A DNA stretch of 64,000 nucleotides from Callorhinus ursinus (lineage: Eukaryota > Chordata > Mammalia > Carnivora > Otariidae): positions 8,433,470 through 8,497,469 of the forward strand of contig NW_020312867.1 of the NCBI RefSeq assembly GCF_003265705.1. The letters are read 5' to 3'. Numbering within the stretch: the stretch's first letter is position 1; every line of letters starts with the position of its first letter. The notes beneath the pieces are model-generated. The model saw only the letters and a list, made by a program, of their open reading frames with translations, ran no database searches and had not been told where the DNA came from. Below are positions 12,005-24,840 of the stretch, piece after piece. Position numbers and translations under genes: made by a program.

Positions 12005-12583
12005 CCAGTTTTATTGAAGTGTAGTCAACAGGCAACAAGCTGCACACATTTAAAGTGTACAGTTTGGTAAGTTTTGACATGGTGTAAATCATCACCCCAG
12101 TTAAGATAACGAACAAATCCATCATCCCCAAAAGTTTCCTCTTGCCCCTTTGTAATTCCTCCCTCTCACACCTCCCCCATCCCCAGGCAGCCTCTGATGT
12201 GCTTTCTATCACTGTCCATGACTGTGCATTTTCTAGAATTTTATATAGATGGAATCATACAGTGTGTGCTTTTTTTGTTTTTTTTGGGGGGGGTCTGGCT
12301 TCTTTCACTCAGCATAATTATTTTGGGATTCATGTTGTTTTATATATCAATATATTCCTTTTTATTGCTGAGTAGTATTCCATTGTGTGGATAAAGAAAA
12401 AGCATGATTAGTTTATCACTAATGGTCAACTGCTAATGGACAGTTGGTTTTTTTCCAGTTTTTTGCTATTAGAAATAAAGCTGCTGTGAGCATGTGTGTA
12501 AGCCTTTGTATGGATGACACTTCCCTGTTCTCTTGGGTGAATACCTAGGAGTGAAGTAGAAAGGCTGGATCATTTGGCAAATA
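12005..12583 (-). repeat. Old antisense L1 (first segment)
   Basis: The phrases 'ttttattgaagtgtagtcaa', 'taaagtgtacagtttggtaa', 'tatagatggaatcatacagt' and 'tattgctgagtagtattcc' are the antisense of an ancient mammalian L1 3' region. A SINE interrupts it, and it resumes at 12811. Confidence 0.75.
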
Positions 12584-12598
12584 TATATTTAGCTTTTT

Positions 12599-12795
12599 TT
12601 TTTTAAAGATTTTATTTATTTATTTGAGAGAGAGAATGAGAGACAGAGAGAGAGCACATGAGAGGGGGGAGGGTCAGAGGGAGAAGCAGACTCCCTGCTG
12701 AGCAGGGAGCCCGATGCGGGACTCGATCCCAGGACCTCAGGCTCATGACCTGAGCTGAAGGCAGTCGCTTAACTGACTGAGCCACCCAGGCGCCC
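12599..12795 (-). mobile_element. Carnivore SINE, antisense, nested in L1
   Basis: Runs from TTTTTTTTTAAAGATTTTATT through a GAGAGA body to GAGCCACCCAGGCGCCC, the reverse complement of the SINE head. Perfect 15-bp target-site duplication TATATTTAGCTTTTT at 12584-12598 and 12796-12810. It splits the old L1, so it is the younger of the two. Confidence 0.95.
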
Positions 12796-12810
12796 TATAT
12801 TTAGCTTTTT

Positions 12811-13190
12811 AAGAAACCTCCCAAGGGTTTCCAGAGTGGCTGTACCATTCTACAACCCCATCTTCAGTGTCTGAAAGTTCCAGTTGCTCCACATCCTCAC
12901 CAGCACTTGGTATGGTCAGTCTTTTCAATGTTACGTGTTCTAACAGGTGTGCAGTGGTATCTCTTTATGGCTTTAATTGGCATTTTCGTAATGATGATGT
13001 TGAACATCTCTTTGTATGCTTATTTGCCATCCATATATCTTCTTTGAAATTTCTGTTTAAACATTTTGCCCACTTTTAATATTTAATCATTTGGTTGTTG
13101 GTCTTCTTATTGAGCTGTAAGAGTTCTTCATACATTCTGGATGCAAGTTCTTTGTCAAATATGTATTTTGCAAGTATTTTCTCCTAACGT
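12811..13190 (-). repeat. Old antisense L1 (second segment)
   Basis: Continues directly from the segment ending at 12583, with 'tttccagagtggctgtacca', 'tccacatcctcaccagcact' and 'gttcttcatacattctggat', all antisense L1 phrases. Ends near 13.19 kb. Confidence 0.75.
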
Positions 13191-13250
13191 GTGTCTTGCC
13201 CTAGAGGGCCCAGTGGGAGTTACAGACTCAGTGTGCACGTGCACATGCGG

Positions 13251-13254
<4 letters not shown>

Positions 13255-13296
<42 letters not shown>
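13255..13296. repeat. (GA)n microsatellite
   Basis: About 21 uninterrupted GA units beginning just after GTAC. Likely length-polymorphic. Confidence 0.95.
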
Positions 13297-13300
<4 letters not shown>

Positions 13301-15650
13301 CTTAGAGGGAGACTGGCTTCCTGAGGGACTCCTGCTTCTGGATTCATGTCTTCTCTGCCACAGGTAGAAGACAGAAGGACAGCTCCTGGAGGTTCTTAAA
13401 GGTCACACATCTCAACAGCTTCTCTGTCCCTGAGATCCCATGGGATCTCAGAGCCCACACAGACCTCTGATCTCGAGAGGAAGAGGGCCCATGGTGGGGT
13501 CCTTGATGCCTTTTGTTCCTTGACCTGAGGCGAGTTAGGTCACCTTTCTGAGCCACCCTCACCTGGTCTGTAAGGGGGACACAGCTCATGAGTGAGAGGC
13601 CAGTGGAGCTCTCTAGCTGGCCATCCAGCTCCAAGGACGTGGAGTATGTGTTGGTGCTATCTGTTGCCATCAAAAGACCTTTGAGAGGCAGAGGAGGAGG
13701 AGGAGCTCTGTACTCACTGAGGAAGGTTTGTTGGATTCCACCCTGAGCCAGGTGTGGGGGCTGTGCAGGGTGGAGCAGTGCTGGGCGACCTTTCCTGCTT
13801 TGCTCTGGACTGGGCGGTGCCCGCTTGAAGGCTCATCGCCTCTTCTGCCAGAGCCCTCTGACCACTAGCCTGCAGCACACGTGCTGCTTACGCCAGATGC
13901 CGGGGCGGGGGAGCGGGTTAGAAACCCTCAAAAGATGGAAGATTGTGGTCCACGGGTGAGCCTGTGTGCAAACAACCTGTGTCCTGTTGGTGTAAGAAGT
14001 GCTCTGAAGGGAGCATGTGCAAGGGGCCTCCCAGGAGGAAGTGTGAGCTCCGTCTCCTGTGAAGCTACACACAGGCATCTGTGCTTGAATTGAGCTTAGA
14101 AGACGAGGAAGAGCAGAGCTTGGAAGGGCTTTCTGGGCAGAGGGCACTGCACTGGCAAAAGCATGAGTCCACAGGGTGAGCTCAGTGAGATGGCTGGGAA
14201 GCAGAGGTGTTGGGAAACAGAATGACAAGGCAGACACCGGCTTAGCACAACCGTGCCATCAAGGTGTTCTCTCCATTTTACAGATGGGGAGACTGAGGTA
14301 CCAGGAGGTCAAGGGAGCTGTGCCCTGAGGCTCGTGAGTCAGTCACTGGCAGAGCTGAGTGTCCTGGCTCCTGATGCCCTGCCAGGCTGTGTCCCAGGAG
14401 AGGTGGAGGGTGGAACCCTCTCAGGGCCGCTTTCTTGGTACCTGGTTTGAGCTGGTGGGGTTCTCAGGAACTCCCGGATCATTCTGTTTGGCTGCCTGGC
14501 TTCCGTCAGCAGGTGTCTGCTAGGCATTGATTTGGAATCTAACATGTCCCCAGCCCCTGGGAGACCTGAACTGCCAGGGGCGTGATGCCCACTCCTCTGG
14601 GCCCTTGCAGGCTAAAGGACACGTGGCCCCATTCGCGGACCCAGGCGGGGTGCCGCTGCTCACAGCGCAAGGCCGGCACTGCCGAGGCTGCTCTGCAGGC
14701 TTGTGTGGGTCAGGTCAGGTGTATCGATCACCACCCTTGACCCACACTAGGGTCCTGTGACTAAGGGGGAGAGTAAACACTGGGCAGGCAGTGAGTGGTG
14801 TCCACCACCCTGAACCTACCCAGATGCCTGGGCTTCACCACATTGCTCCCCCTGTCCTCATTCCCCATCGCCCCTCTCTTCTGGGCCCTCAGGAGCCTCC
14901 GTCCTCAGTTTCTCTTGAAGCCATCTTTGCTCCTCTCACTCCCTCTCCTCTGCTCCCCTCTAGGGTCTCCTGGTGCCCCTCCCCATCCCTCTCCAGCCCA
15001 TCCCCAGCACAACTGGGACAGCATCAGCTTCTATAAGATAAACCCAATCTTGTCATTCCTCTGCTCAGAACTCATAGGCTCCAAAAGCCCTCCCCCTGCG
15101 CCCAGCCTCCCTCTCCACTCCCCTGTGCCTCGAGCTACCCCTGGAGCTCTCCTCCTCCTCCGCCTCCTGCTGGCCTTCACCTCGCCCTGTATCTGGAATG
15201 CTCCTCCCTGGGCAGCTCTGCACCCAACCTTCAGAGCCCCGCTTCTGGGTACCTCCTCGTGAGTTCTGTAGAGGGACTCTCTCCCTCCCGTGCGCAGCCC
15301 TTCCCTGGCAAGAACTGTGAGTCCCAGGACTGTTAGGGAAGACTCCGCACACAGCAGAGGCTGGGTGAATACGGACTGAAGCCACTTGCCACACGGGGAA
15401 GGAGTGCCATCATTAGGAGAGAGGAGAGACTCCGGGGGACTTGCTTTCAGTCCTGCTTGGAGCTAGGCCACTCTTGAGCTAGGTGTCTCCAGGAGTTTCC
15501 CTGCTTGCCCCATGCAGGTGAAGACACTTGTCCCAAAGCTGAAGAAACCCAGAAAGATCATCTCGGATAATTCTGTGTTTGAACTTGAACTTCTTGCCTT
15601 TTAAGAGGCAGAGCTAAGTGCCAATGGTTCCGTCCAATGGGAAACACAGC
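13297..15650. other. Non-coding stretch with MIR/L2 traces
   Basis: A MIR-like core is seen near 14255-14350 ('ctccattttacagatgggga') and an L2-like stretch near 15030-15260 ('cattcctctgctcagaactc'). Open frames of 60-155 codons occur on both strands but lack domains and supporting splice structure. Nothing else is recognised. Confidence 0.5.
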
Positions 15651-16330
15651 TGATGTGCATATGTTATGGGTGGGGGAATCTTCTGGTAACTCAACCCTTT
15701 AGGAAAGCAGTTTGGCAGCATATTCGTTGATGCTATAAACCCACCCCTGGGGATCTATCCTGAGGCAGTAGTTCTAAATACAGGAAAACAATTATGCACA
15801 AAGGTCTGTATGGTAGCATTCTTTTTGATAGTGAGAAACGCTAAATATTCAACAAGGGAGAAAGTTAACTTAACCATGATGGACCCATGAAATGGAAAAT
15901 TATGCAGCCCATAAAATACTTTTTATAGGGGCGCCCGGCTGGCTCAGTCGATAGAGTGTCCGACTCTTGATCTCAGGGTTGTAAGTTCGAGCCCCACGTT
16001 GGGTGTGGAGGTTACTTTAAAAAAATAGAATCTTTAGAAAACATATTTTTTATAAAGAATATGCCATGGCATAGGCAATTATTAAACTATGTTAAATTTT
16101 TAAAAGATATAAAGGTGCATATATACCATGGTTATAACTATGTAAAAGTAATTCCCCACCTCCCCTCAAAAACATTTTTTTCTGTGCTTAGAAAAAAACT
16201 AGAGGAAGCAGCAATGAATTTAATCAGTGGTTTATCTTTGAGTAGCAAAAGTGTAGGTTTTTTTTTTTAAGTGTACTGCTTTTATAAATATAATAAATAC
16301 CTTCGCAAATATAACTATATTTAACCTTTT
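15650..16330 (+). repeat. Old L1 3' region with a SINE inserted
   Basis: The phrases 'aaggtctgtatggtagcatt' and 'aatggaaaattatgcagccc' resemble degraded sense L1 3' sequence. A tRNA-derived SINE interrupts it at 15928. The boundaries are approximate. Confidence 0.5.
15928..16026 (+). mobile_element. Short carnivore SINE, sense
   Basis: GGGGCGCCCGGCTGGCTCAG head, then a tRNA-like box ('gttgtaagttcgagcccc') and an early A tail after GGTTACTTTAAAAAAA. It lacks the CT-rich body of the longer copies, so it belongs to a different or shortened subfamily. Confidence 0.8.
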
Positions 16331-17237
16331 AAAATTATCCAGTGGGAGCTAAGGGAGTCCCTTTCAATTCCTTGAACTTCTTGGAATGAATCATTCACTT
16401 GTCTCCAGGCCCTTGGTTTATAAAATAAGGGAAAGAAACTAGTGTTCACTGGGGGGGGGGGTGCCAGGCTCTTCACATGCATTGTCTAATTCAGTCTTGC
16501 CAGCGGATACCCCGTTTTGCAGATGAGGAAGCTAAAGCTTGCAGTCGATCCTCTGCTAAGAACTAGGTTTTGCCCCAGGACAAAGCCCCTGCTTGGCATG
16601 CCACCCCCCACAGGGGCCCCTTATGATTATGAAGATCTTCACCTTGTGGGGGGGGCCGGGGAGGTGGGAGGGAGTGGGGGTGGGGCAGCACAGATGAGAG
16701 GGACACCTGAGAGCAGTGTCAGCAGAGCCTGTGCAAGAGTTTATCTTGCAGGGTGGGGAAGGTCAGCTCACCAGCAGGTGGGGAGAAGAGTTCTGCTGAC
16801 TGCAACCAGAGCAGGTGCGCTTTAGCTCTCCGCCCGGCGCCAGGGGCCTTTTGCCCAACAGGATCTCCCCCTCAGCCCACGTCCCCATTCTGCAGGTTTC
16901 CAGCCTCCTTGTGCCTCTCAGCGCCCGGGATGCAGAGCTGCAGGTCTAGGGTTTGAGTCCCGGCTCCACCACTGCTTTACCTGGGGCCTCGGGTGAGCAC
17001 CCCCCACCGCCCACTTACCTGTAAAGTGAGATTGGACGAGACCAGAGGTTCCAAACTCCAACACGAGGCAGTAACAAGCAAAATAGCCGAGGTGTGAGAG
17101 CAAGAGCGCCCCATAAGAACACTAGCAAAAAGGAGCCGCCTTCCAGCCTCAGGGGGTCAGTGCCATGCAGGAATGCAGACGCAGAGAGGCAAGATCTTTT
17201 GGGGTGTTTAAGACAAGCCAGAAATCTGGATTTTTTT

Positions 17238-17442
17238 TTAAGATTTTATTTATTTATTTGCTAGAGAGAGAGAGCATAGGCAAGGCAGAGTGAGTGAGAG
17301 CACCAGCAGGGGGAGCAGCAGGCAGAGGGAGAAGCAGGCTCTCCACTGAGCAAGGAGCCCAATGCGGGACTCGATCCCAGGACCCTGGGATCATGACCTG
17401 AGCTGAAGGCAGCTGCTTGACAACTGAGCCACCCAGGCGCCC
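17238..17442 (-). mobile_element. Carnivore SINE, antisense
   Basis: Poly(T)-AAGATTTTATTTATTTATTT start, GAGA-rich body and GAGCCACCCAGGCGCCCC end. A near-perfect 20-bp target-site duplication (CCAGAAATCTGGATTTTTTT) lies at 17218-17237 and 17443-17462. Confidence 0.95.
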
Positions 17443-17462
17443 CCAGAAATCTGGATTTTTTT

Positions 17463-19983
17463 AAAATACAAAATGTCGCAATTTATTAATGTCGACTCAG
17501 ATGAAAATATGTACATATGCAGGCCGAGGGAAAGTGGTCTACAGGCATGATGATATGGCCTGTGGGCCCCATCTCGGACCTCTGGAGTCGCCTGTCTCTG
17601 GCACCTTCTGGCTTTGGCCATCTGGTTCCTGGACTCCTAGTCTACAAATGGAGACGGTGCTAGGCAGAAGGAGGCCCAGGCCTGTCAGAGGAGGAAGGCC
17701 AGTCTGCTAAGGAGGAGGTGGCCCTAAGTGGCTCCCCTGGGCCCCCTTACACGCCCTAGGCAAATGCATGGGCTTTAAAAGGCTCTGCCCTGCTGCCTGC
17801 CAGAAATTCAATCCCAGCTGTGGCTTGTGTGCTGGGCACGGTGCTTGGCAGTTGTCCTGCACAGCCTCGCTTTATCATTGTGACCATGATGAACCTCAAA
17901 CGCCCACAAGGAAGTTGGCCCTGAGTGTGACCCGCCTGAAGGCATACAACCCCAGCTGTGCTGGAAGTTGAATCCAGAAGTGTCTGCCTCGATCCCCTGA
18001 GCTCCTGCATGTGGTCATTACACCCCTCGGAGGGGACCTGGCAGGTGCTGGTGCTAACGGTGGTGTTTGGTACCTGGAGCCTAGCACATGTGGAGTGGGA
18101 GTACGTATGCACGCTGTGTGTGCAGATCTGTGTCCTGGAGAGCTGGACTTAGTATAGGCGATGCTTGTTCTTTGCACTGGTATGTTCTGTGAAGCGGCTG
18201 CAGACCTGGAATTAGTGACCAAAGCTCCTGAGGGAGAACACGGGGCTGGGTTCCTGCGAGCCCCCAGTCACACCGTTCCCATCAACGGGCCAGTGCGTCG
18301 CCTTGTTTTAGGGTGTTTCTGTCTAAAGACACCTTCTTTAATATAACTTGTTGATGTCATTCACATGGAACTCACACGGACAGCACTGTAATTCCTACTG
18401 CACATGTCACCTGACACACGGATTTTCTCTGGAAGGCACATCACCGCTTCTTGTGCATGGGAACACTAACCTCCACGCTACACTGCGGGTCGTTTTACAC
18501 GGCAAAATCACCAACAAGAAGCACAAAAATGTTTTAAAAATGTGGCACTAAATAGGCTGCAGAAAGGACCTCTTAGCACTATAAGAAGTGAAATGAGGTT
18601 GCCTTTACCCCCAGCTGGGAGCGTGCACATCAGGAGCTCCCATTCTTCACCCCACTGTGCATGTCCGTGCAGGAACCATGGGTGTTGGTTTGGAAGATAC
18701 AGATCATTTTTAGTGAGTAGGTGAATTCGCAAATACAGAATCCACGGATAATGAGGCTCCATCCACTCTAATTGTGTCTCCTTCATCTTTCTCTGGGGGC
18801 TGCTACCAGGATTAGGAGTTGTCGGCATAACTACTTGGACTTTCCGGTGTGGAGATGTAATTTGGAGGGACAGCTGCACCGGTCCTGGGCCCCCCCGGCA
18901 CTGCCACCCCGTACGTACCAGTGGGTTCCCCGAGCCCCAGCTTCCTTGGTAGTAAAATGGAGAGGACACTCCCTAGCCTATGGGGGGACGTAAGTGTGAA
19001 TTGAGAGCATAGATGTGGAGCCCGCAGGACTCCCAGGGGCCTGGTGAGGTGCTAAGTGACTGCTTTTGTCCTTTTCCCTCAGGTGTGGTTATTAAAGGTT
19101 TTGTGTTCCAGTCCCTGCCACATCCTGATGATTCACATGACCTCTGGTTCATGGTCTAGCAGGAGAAACAAGCCCCCAGATAAGACACCATGTGTACAAA
19201 AGACTGTAATAATATTAACCAAGTGCCATAGAGGGTTTTTGTTTTGTTTTGTTTTTTTGCCCCATTTCGATTTGCTAAGAAGCCTGCACGTACGTGGGTG
19301 GTGACATCAACCCAAGTGCATACACACCCACTTATTCAGCAAATATTTATTGAGGGCCTGTGATGTGCCAGGCACTGGTCTAGGTGCTGAGAATTAGATA
19401 AAGAACGAAATGCACAGACATCCTTACCTTCCTGGAACTTGTATCCTAGAAACAAAGTGAACGCAGAAATATCTGTTGCTGAGGGCTGTGGAGAAAATGC
19501 ACGAGCAGAAAGAAGGAGTGCTGGGGAGGGAGGGTTGTATTTTAAACAAAGTGGTTGAGGCAGGTTCACCGAGGTGGCCTTGGAGTAAAGACCCGCAGGG
19601 AAGGAGAGAATACACGGGGCAGAGATGGGAGAGAACATTCCAGGCAGAGGGAACAGCCTGTGCAAAGGCCCTGAGTGGGAGTGCGGCTGGAGCAGCATGC
19701 ATGAGGGGAGCAGGAGGTGAGGTCAGAGGGAGAAGGAGGGGGGACAGGATGCAGGGCTCAACATCAGCCAGTGTAAGGACTTTGGCATGCATTCCAACAA
19801 GGGACCATTGGGAAAGGTTTTGGGCAGAGGAGCGACATGACCAGATTCATACTCTAAAAGGATCCCTCTGGCTACTCTGCGGAGCTTGTAAGGCTGAGGC
19901 TGATGCATCACCTGGAGGGAGCTGGTGGCTTGGGCCAGAGACGGAGCAGGGAGGCCTCACATCCAGAGCAGCACTTTGTATTT
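17463..19983. other. Non-coding stretch with an L2-like repeat
   Basis: From 19328 to about 19860 there is a typical L2-class string: 'caaatatttattgagggcct', 'gtgccaggcactggtctagg', 'cattccaggcagagggaaca', 'gcaaaggccctgagtggga'. The rest shows no gene or clear repeat. Confidence 0.5.
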
Positions 19984-20000
19984 TGGACACATTCATTTTT

Positions 20001-20150
20001 TTTTTAATTTTATCTTATTATGTTATGTTAATCACCATACATTACATCATTAGTTTTTGATGTAGTGTTCCATGATTCATTGTTTGCGTATAACACCCAG
20101 TGCTCCGTGCAGTACGTGCCCTCCTTAATACCCATCACCACTGTGAATTG
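20001..20150 (-). mobile_element. Short antisense L1 3' end
   Basis: Reverse complement of the young L1 3' terminus also seen at 1 kb, 50.5 kb and 55.8 kb ('ttaatcaccatacattacat', 'cattagtttttgatgtagtg', 'acacccagtgctccgtgcag'). Flanked by a 17-bp duplication with one mismatch (TGGACAC[A/G]TTCATTTTT at 19984-20000 and 20151-20167). Only about 150 bp of the element was copied. Confidence 0.9.
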
Positions 20151-20419
20151 TGGACACGTTCATTTTTAAGACCTTCTGTTAGATCGAAGTGGCAATGTCC
20201 TGAAATTCTGCCATTTGGTAGACAATGATTGGTTTGTGACTTTTTCTTTCTTTTCGCCCCTGGACCTAAGTGTGTATAAATGATTCTGTAGTCAGGAGCC
20301 CCTGAGATACAAGCTATTATGATATTTCAGATTAGACTCTGGACTGGGGTAAAGATGTAATATATATGAATAACATTAAAAGAAGACTAGATTTAGGTTA
20401 ATAAACAGTTACTACTGTT

Positions 20420-20610
20420 TGTGAAATGCTCTCCGTAAACTGGCTCCTGCTAGGCATTTAGTGACCTTCTCGCTAACCATGACAGTGCTCATGCGCAACA
20501 ACTAGAAGTAGCCCCATTTTACAGATAAAGAGACAAAGGCTCAGAGAAGTCAAGTCCCACTGTCATAGAGATAATGGGTGGTGGAGTTTGGAATTCAAAT
20601 CCAGCTATAT
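20420..20610. repeat. MIR-like repeat
   Basis: 'ccccattttacagataaaga' with 'gacaaaggctcagagaagtc' is the MIR core. Ancient and diverged. Confidence 0.65.
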
Positions 20611-23599
20611 TTGAGGCCAAAACCATGGTTCCTTTCTTTTAGATTATTAAGTCTCTTAACCTCATTCAGAGGACTTTCAAAATAGAACATAGATGTTTGC
20701 AGAATCTCCCTTTTAAAGCATTTTTAAATGCTCATTTTTGGTAAATGAAGGGGTGGGGCAGCCCCTCCAGAGAGGGAAGACTTCTTGAGAGAAGGGTTTA
20801 TAGTTACCCACCCTCCTATAGCAAGTGTGAGCCATACCGGGCCCCACCAAAGGCTCCAGACCTTAGCGAAGGTGAAAGAATAGGGCCTGACACGGGAAAT
20901 GCCCGCTGGAAATGAGCCAGACAGTGATCAGCTGCTGAGGATGGCAGGGAAGCCGGCAGCTGGGAAGGAAAGGGGCCCTGGGAGGAGAGATGAAGCGTGC
21001 TGACAAGGGGGTGCAGGGGGCCATGGCTCCTGGGCTCAAACAGGAACGGTTGGGCAAGCAGGACTATTATCCCCGCATGCAGCCCCCGGGAGCTTCAAGG
21101 ATCTGGATGAGACTTGGCTCCCAACACGAGCGGCGTGCCCAGGATGGTTGGTGGGATGGGAATCAGCTGACCCACCTTCAGTCTCATGTCCCCGTCCCGC
21201 AGCTCACACCGTGGCCTTTGGCAAGTCTGCGGTTTTCTGCTAAGAAAGTGTGGCAGTTGGACTAGATTGTGAGGCAATGCCCAGAGAGAGGGAGGGAGGG
21301 AGGGAGGGCGAGCCAGAGGCAGCTGGAGGTGATGTGGGTCCCGGGAAGATGGAAGCCCTCTGATCTCGGATTGGGAAGGGGCTGTCTCCATGGAAAGGGG
21401 CTGTGGTCCCAGGCAGAGGGGATGAGAGGCTCACATCCCTTCGATTCTTGTGTCCCACGTGTTTATGTGTCCTGCAGCCTCCCATAGGCGGAGCACAGCA
21501 CACACAGGGCACCCCGGGTAGGCTCTGAGGGCACTGTCTCTCCTTGAACTTGCAGGTTCCCGGGGGGCAGTCCTTCCCCACCGCAAATCCCATGCCGAAG
21601 TGTCTCTTGTGGCATTCACTTTAAGATCCTTATGTCTCCTGGAGAACTGGTGTGCTTCTTGCTCTCCCATAACCACGAGAACAAGAAGACTGGGCATAAT
21701 TTCTTGTTTTGCATTGGTGGCCAGGAAGCTCAGAGCTGCGTCTGAACCTCATCCACGGTGCGTCGTCATCATGCTGTGGCACCCCCTCTGCCCTCCCCGG
21801 TTTCAGTGTATGCTTTATCATGTGCCATCATGAACTGCCCTAAAGTGGGTGGGACATACATTGTCTTACCTCTAGGCCTCTCTTCCATGATTTTTTTTAT
21901 CCAAAAAGCTACCTTTTGTTCTTACTTCATAGAACTTCTGCCTGGATTCAAATGAGGGCAAGGGGTGGGGGCTCGTCACTGGCGTCAGGAGTGGGGCTCC
22001 CAGCCTGGTGCTGGACACAAACCTCAGACAGATCTCAGGCTCCTCTCTGGGTTTTGTTTTCTCGCTGTACGATGATAGGTCATGACAAAGTCTACCCAGG
22101 ATCCCTTCCATTCTGGACTTCTGAGAGCGTGTTCGCCCTGTTGGTACTTGGGGGTAAATGTGGGAGTGGAGAAGGGGGCCAGGCGGAGACCTGGACCAAT
22201 GGGGGAGTCCCTAGACGTGGAGGCCCCGCCATCTTCCCCTTCCTCTGATGCTTTAGAGCTGGAAGTTCGGGAGGAGAGGGTAGGGAGAGGAGCCAGGCTC
22301 AGGTTTGACAGCTCTATCAGCCAGGAAGCCCAGGAGAGCATATGCTGCGGCCAAGGTCGCTGAGGACCTCCATCTGCCAGAGTCACTTGCCAGGAAGCCA
22401 CTGAGCTGGGGCCAGCACCAGAGCCCCCCGGCTCCCCTACCTCCCCGTGGGTGTCTATAGACAGGCAGCACTGGAGCAGCTGGTGGGGGGGGGGGCGCGG
22501 GATGGAAGCCATTGTTCCCTGCCGCCCCCTTCCAATATAGGAGGCCACCCCGGGGCAGCTGGCCTGGGAGAAGGTGCTAGGAATTTCAGAGTCATTTCTG
22601 GGCCTGCTCTGATGAGCCCGAGGTGGTGGTAAAGCAAAGACTCTCTCTGTAGAAGGGCAAAGAGAGATCCCCCTTCAGGAGGGAGGCCATGACAGAAATA
22701 GCTGGAAACACTCAGTCCTCCGATGGCCCAGGACTTCCCCAGCCATCCCTCAGTCCGCTCCCTTGCCTGAAGAGATAGGTGGGGTCAGAAGGGTGACTCC
22801 CACCAAATGCACGGTGGCTGAGACTCAAGGTCACCGAGAGGAACCAGGCGAGGTGGCCGGAAGATGCTGAGGGTCTCTCAGTGGAGGAGGGCTCACTGAG
22901 CCCTCCTGGGCTAAGAGGCAGGATGCTGCTTCTGCTGAGGAGGTGAGAACGGTGGTCTTCATGGTGAGGGCTTCTCCTCTGCCCTCTGCCTGGGTACCAG
23001 GGGGTGCAGGGAGAGACACTGGCTAGGGGAGAGGCACATGAGAAATTTCTTTTTTAACGCTGGTCCTTGCTCTGCTTACCTCCTGTTTTGGTGGTGTCCT
23101 ACCTTGTAGAAGCACCCTATCACCCCCTCTCTTCCACCACACTCTTAGAATCTTCTGGGAAAGCAGATTTCTCCTCTCTTGTGCAGCATAATGCTATGTG
23201 TCCCACTTCCATTGTATTATGAGACCTTCTGATGCAGTAGAAATGCGGGTGCCAACAGCCTGGAAGTCCAAGGTGTGACCTTGGGCAGTCTTGCCACCTC
23301 TGTGGCTTCAGGTTTCCCACGTGTCAGACGGAACAGCGTCCACCCAGCCTCCCTGCACAGGGGACAGGCGAGGATCAGATGGGCTGGTGGAGACACAGAA
23401 CTTCAAAAGGGGCATCCTCCATCTCCTGTCTCCTCCGGGCTGACCCAGAGTCAGGAGTGCCAGGAAAGCTCCCAGGGCCGGCTGCATGAAGTCAGGCGGA
23501 GGGTTGGAGGGGCTGCTTCTTTTGTGCTCACCCCGTGGCACCTGGCCGGGCCACCCTAGGCAATTCCCTTCCCCTTTTTGGACCAGGCCTGTCCTTTTA
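20611..23599. other. No recognised gene
   Basis: Unique-looking DNA with a (GGGA)n tract at about 21285-21309 and a G-run at 22484-22495. Both strands show short GC-rich open frames, but none has a recognisable domain or a convincing pair of splice sites. Probably intronic or intergenic. Confidence 0.45.
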
Positions 23600-23692
23600 C
23601 AACTGTTCATTTAAAATATATATATTATGTAGGTTTAAAAAATGTGTTTTTTATTATGATAAAAGTTCATACATCATAAAATCCACCCTTTT
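23600..23692 (-). repeat. Old antisense L1 (first segment)
   Basis: 'gttcatacatcataaaatcc' and 'acccttttaaaatgtacagt' are antisense L1 phrases. The element is interrupted by a sense L1 insertion and continues at 24160. Confidence 0.65.
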
Positions 23693-23708
23693 AAAATGTA
23701 CAGTTCAG

Positions 23709-24143
23709 GCAATGGAATATTACTCAGCCATCAAAAAATGAAATCTTGTCATTTGCAACAGTGTGGATGGAACTAGAGGGTATTGTGCTAAGCGAAATAA
23801 GTAAATCAGAGAAAGACAATGAGCATATGACCTCACTGATATGAGGAATTTAAGAAACAAAACAGAGGATCATAGGGGAAGAGAGGAAAAAATGAAACAA
23901 GAAGAAATCAGAGATGGAGACAAACCATAAGAGACTCTTAACTCTAGGAAACAAACCGAGGGCTGCTGGAGGGCAGGTGGGTGGGGGGATGGGGTAACTG
24001 GGTGCTGGGCATTAAGGAGGCACGTGATGGAATGAGCACTGGGTGTTATATGCAACTGATTAATCACTAAATTCTACCTCTGAAACTAATACACTATATA
24101 TTAATTAATTTAAATTAATTAAAAAAGGAGTGCCCCCCCCCAA
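23709..24143 (+). mobile_element. 5'-truncated young L1 3' end nested in old L1
   Basis: Starts GCAATGGAATATTACTCAGCC, i.e. in the last part of ORF2, and runs through the 3' UTR ('accataagagactcttaact', 'cactgggtgttatatgcaac') to an A-rich tail. A 16-bp target-site duplication with one mismatch (AAAATGTACA[G/A]TTCAG) lies at 23693-23708 and 24144-24159. Confidence 0.9.
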
Positions 24144-24159
24144 AAAATGTACAATTCAG

Positions 24160-24840
24160 GGGGGTTTAATATATTCACAGAGTTGTGATCCATCACCGCT
24201 ATCTAATTCCAGGACATTTTCCTCTTCCCCAAAAGAGATTCCCGCTAGCCACCATGCCCTCTTCCTCCTTCTCCCAGCCCTTGACAACCACTGATCCACT
24301 TTGGGTCTCCACCGATTTGCCTGTTAGGGACCTTTCATATAAATGGAATCAGACAATGTGTGGTCTTTTGTGTCTAGCTTCTTTCATTTGGCATATTTCA
24401 CGGTCACCCATGTTGTGGCAGGTGTCCCTCCTTCGGGCATTTTTAGGACTGATACCCCATCCGCTGTACGTACCACATTTGGTTCATCCATTCCCTGGAC
24501 GCTGGCGGACTCCTGGGTTGATCTTCTCCTTTCGGCTACCGTGAAGAGTGCTGCTATTCCTAAACAAGTTTTTGTGTGAGCTCCTGTTTTCTGTTCTTCG
24601 GGGTATCTACCTACCAGGGAAATTGCTTGGCCATGCGGTAACTCTACGGCTAACATTTTGGGGAACTGCCACTGTTTCCCTAGGCCGCCCCGCCTTCCTA
24701 CCAGCAGGGCATGAGAGCTCCAGCTTCTCCCCTCCCGCCCCCACACTGGTTATTGTCCGTCTTTTTGATAATAGCCATCCTTCTAGATGTGAAGTGGCCC
24801 ACTGTGGAAAATACACAGTACATAGATTTTAGCTGCAAAA
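24160..24840 (-). repeat. Old antisense L1 (second segment)
   Basis: 'atattcacagagttgtgatc', 'tttcatataaatggaatcag' and 'tatagccatcc'-type phrases are antisense L1, continuing from 23692. It ends near 24.84 kb at the conserved 'gatgtgaagtggcccactgt' portion. Confidence 0.75.
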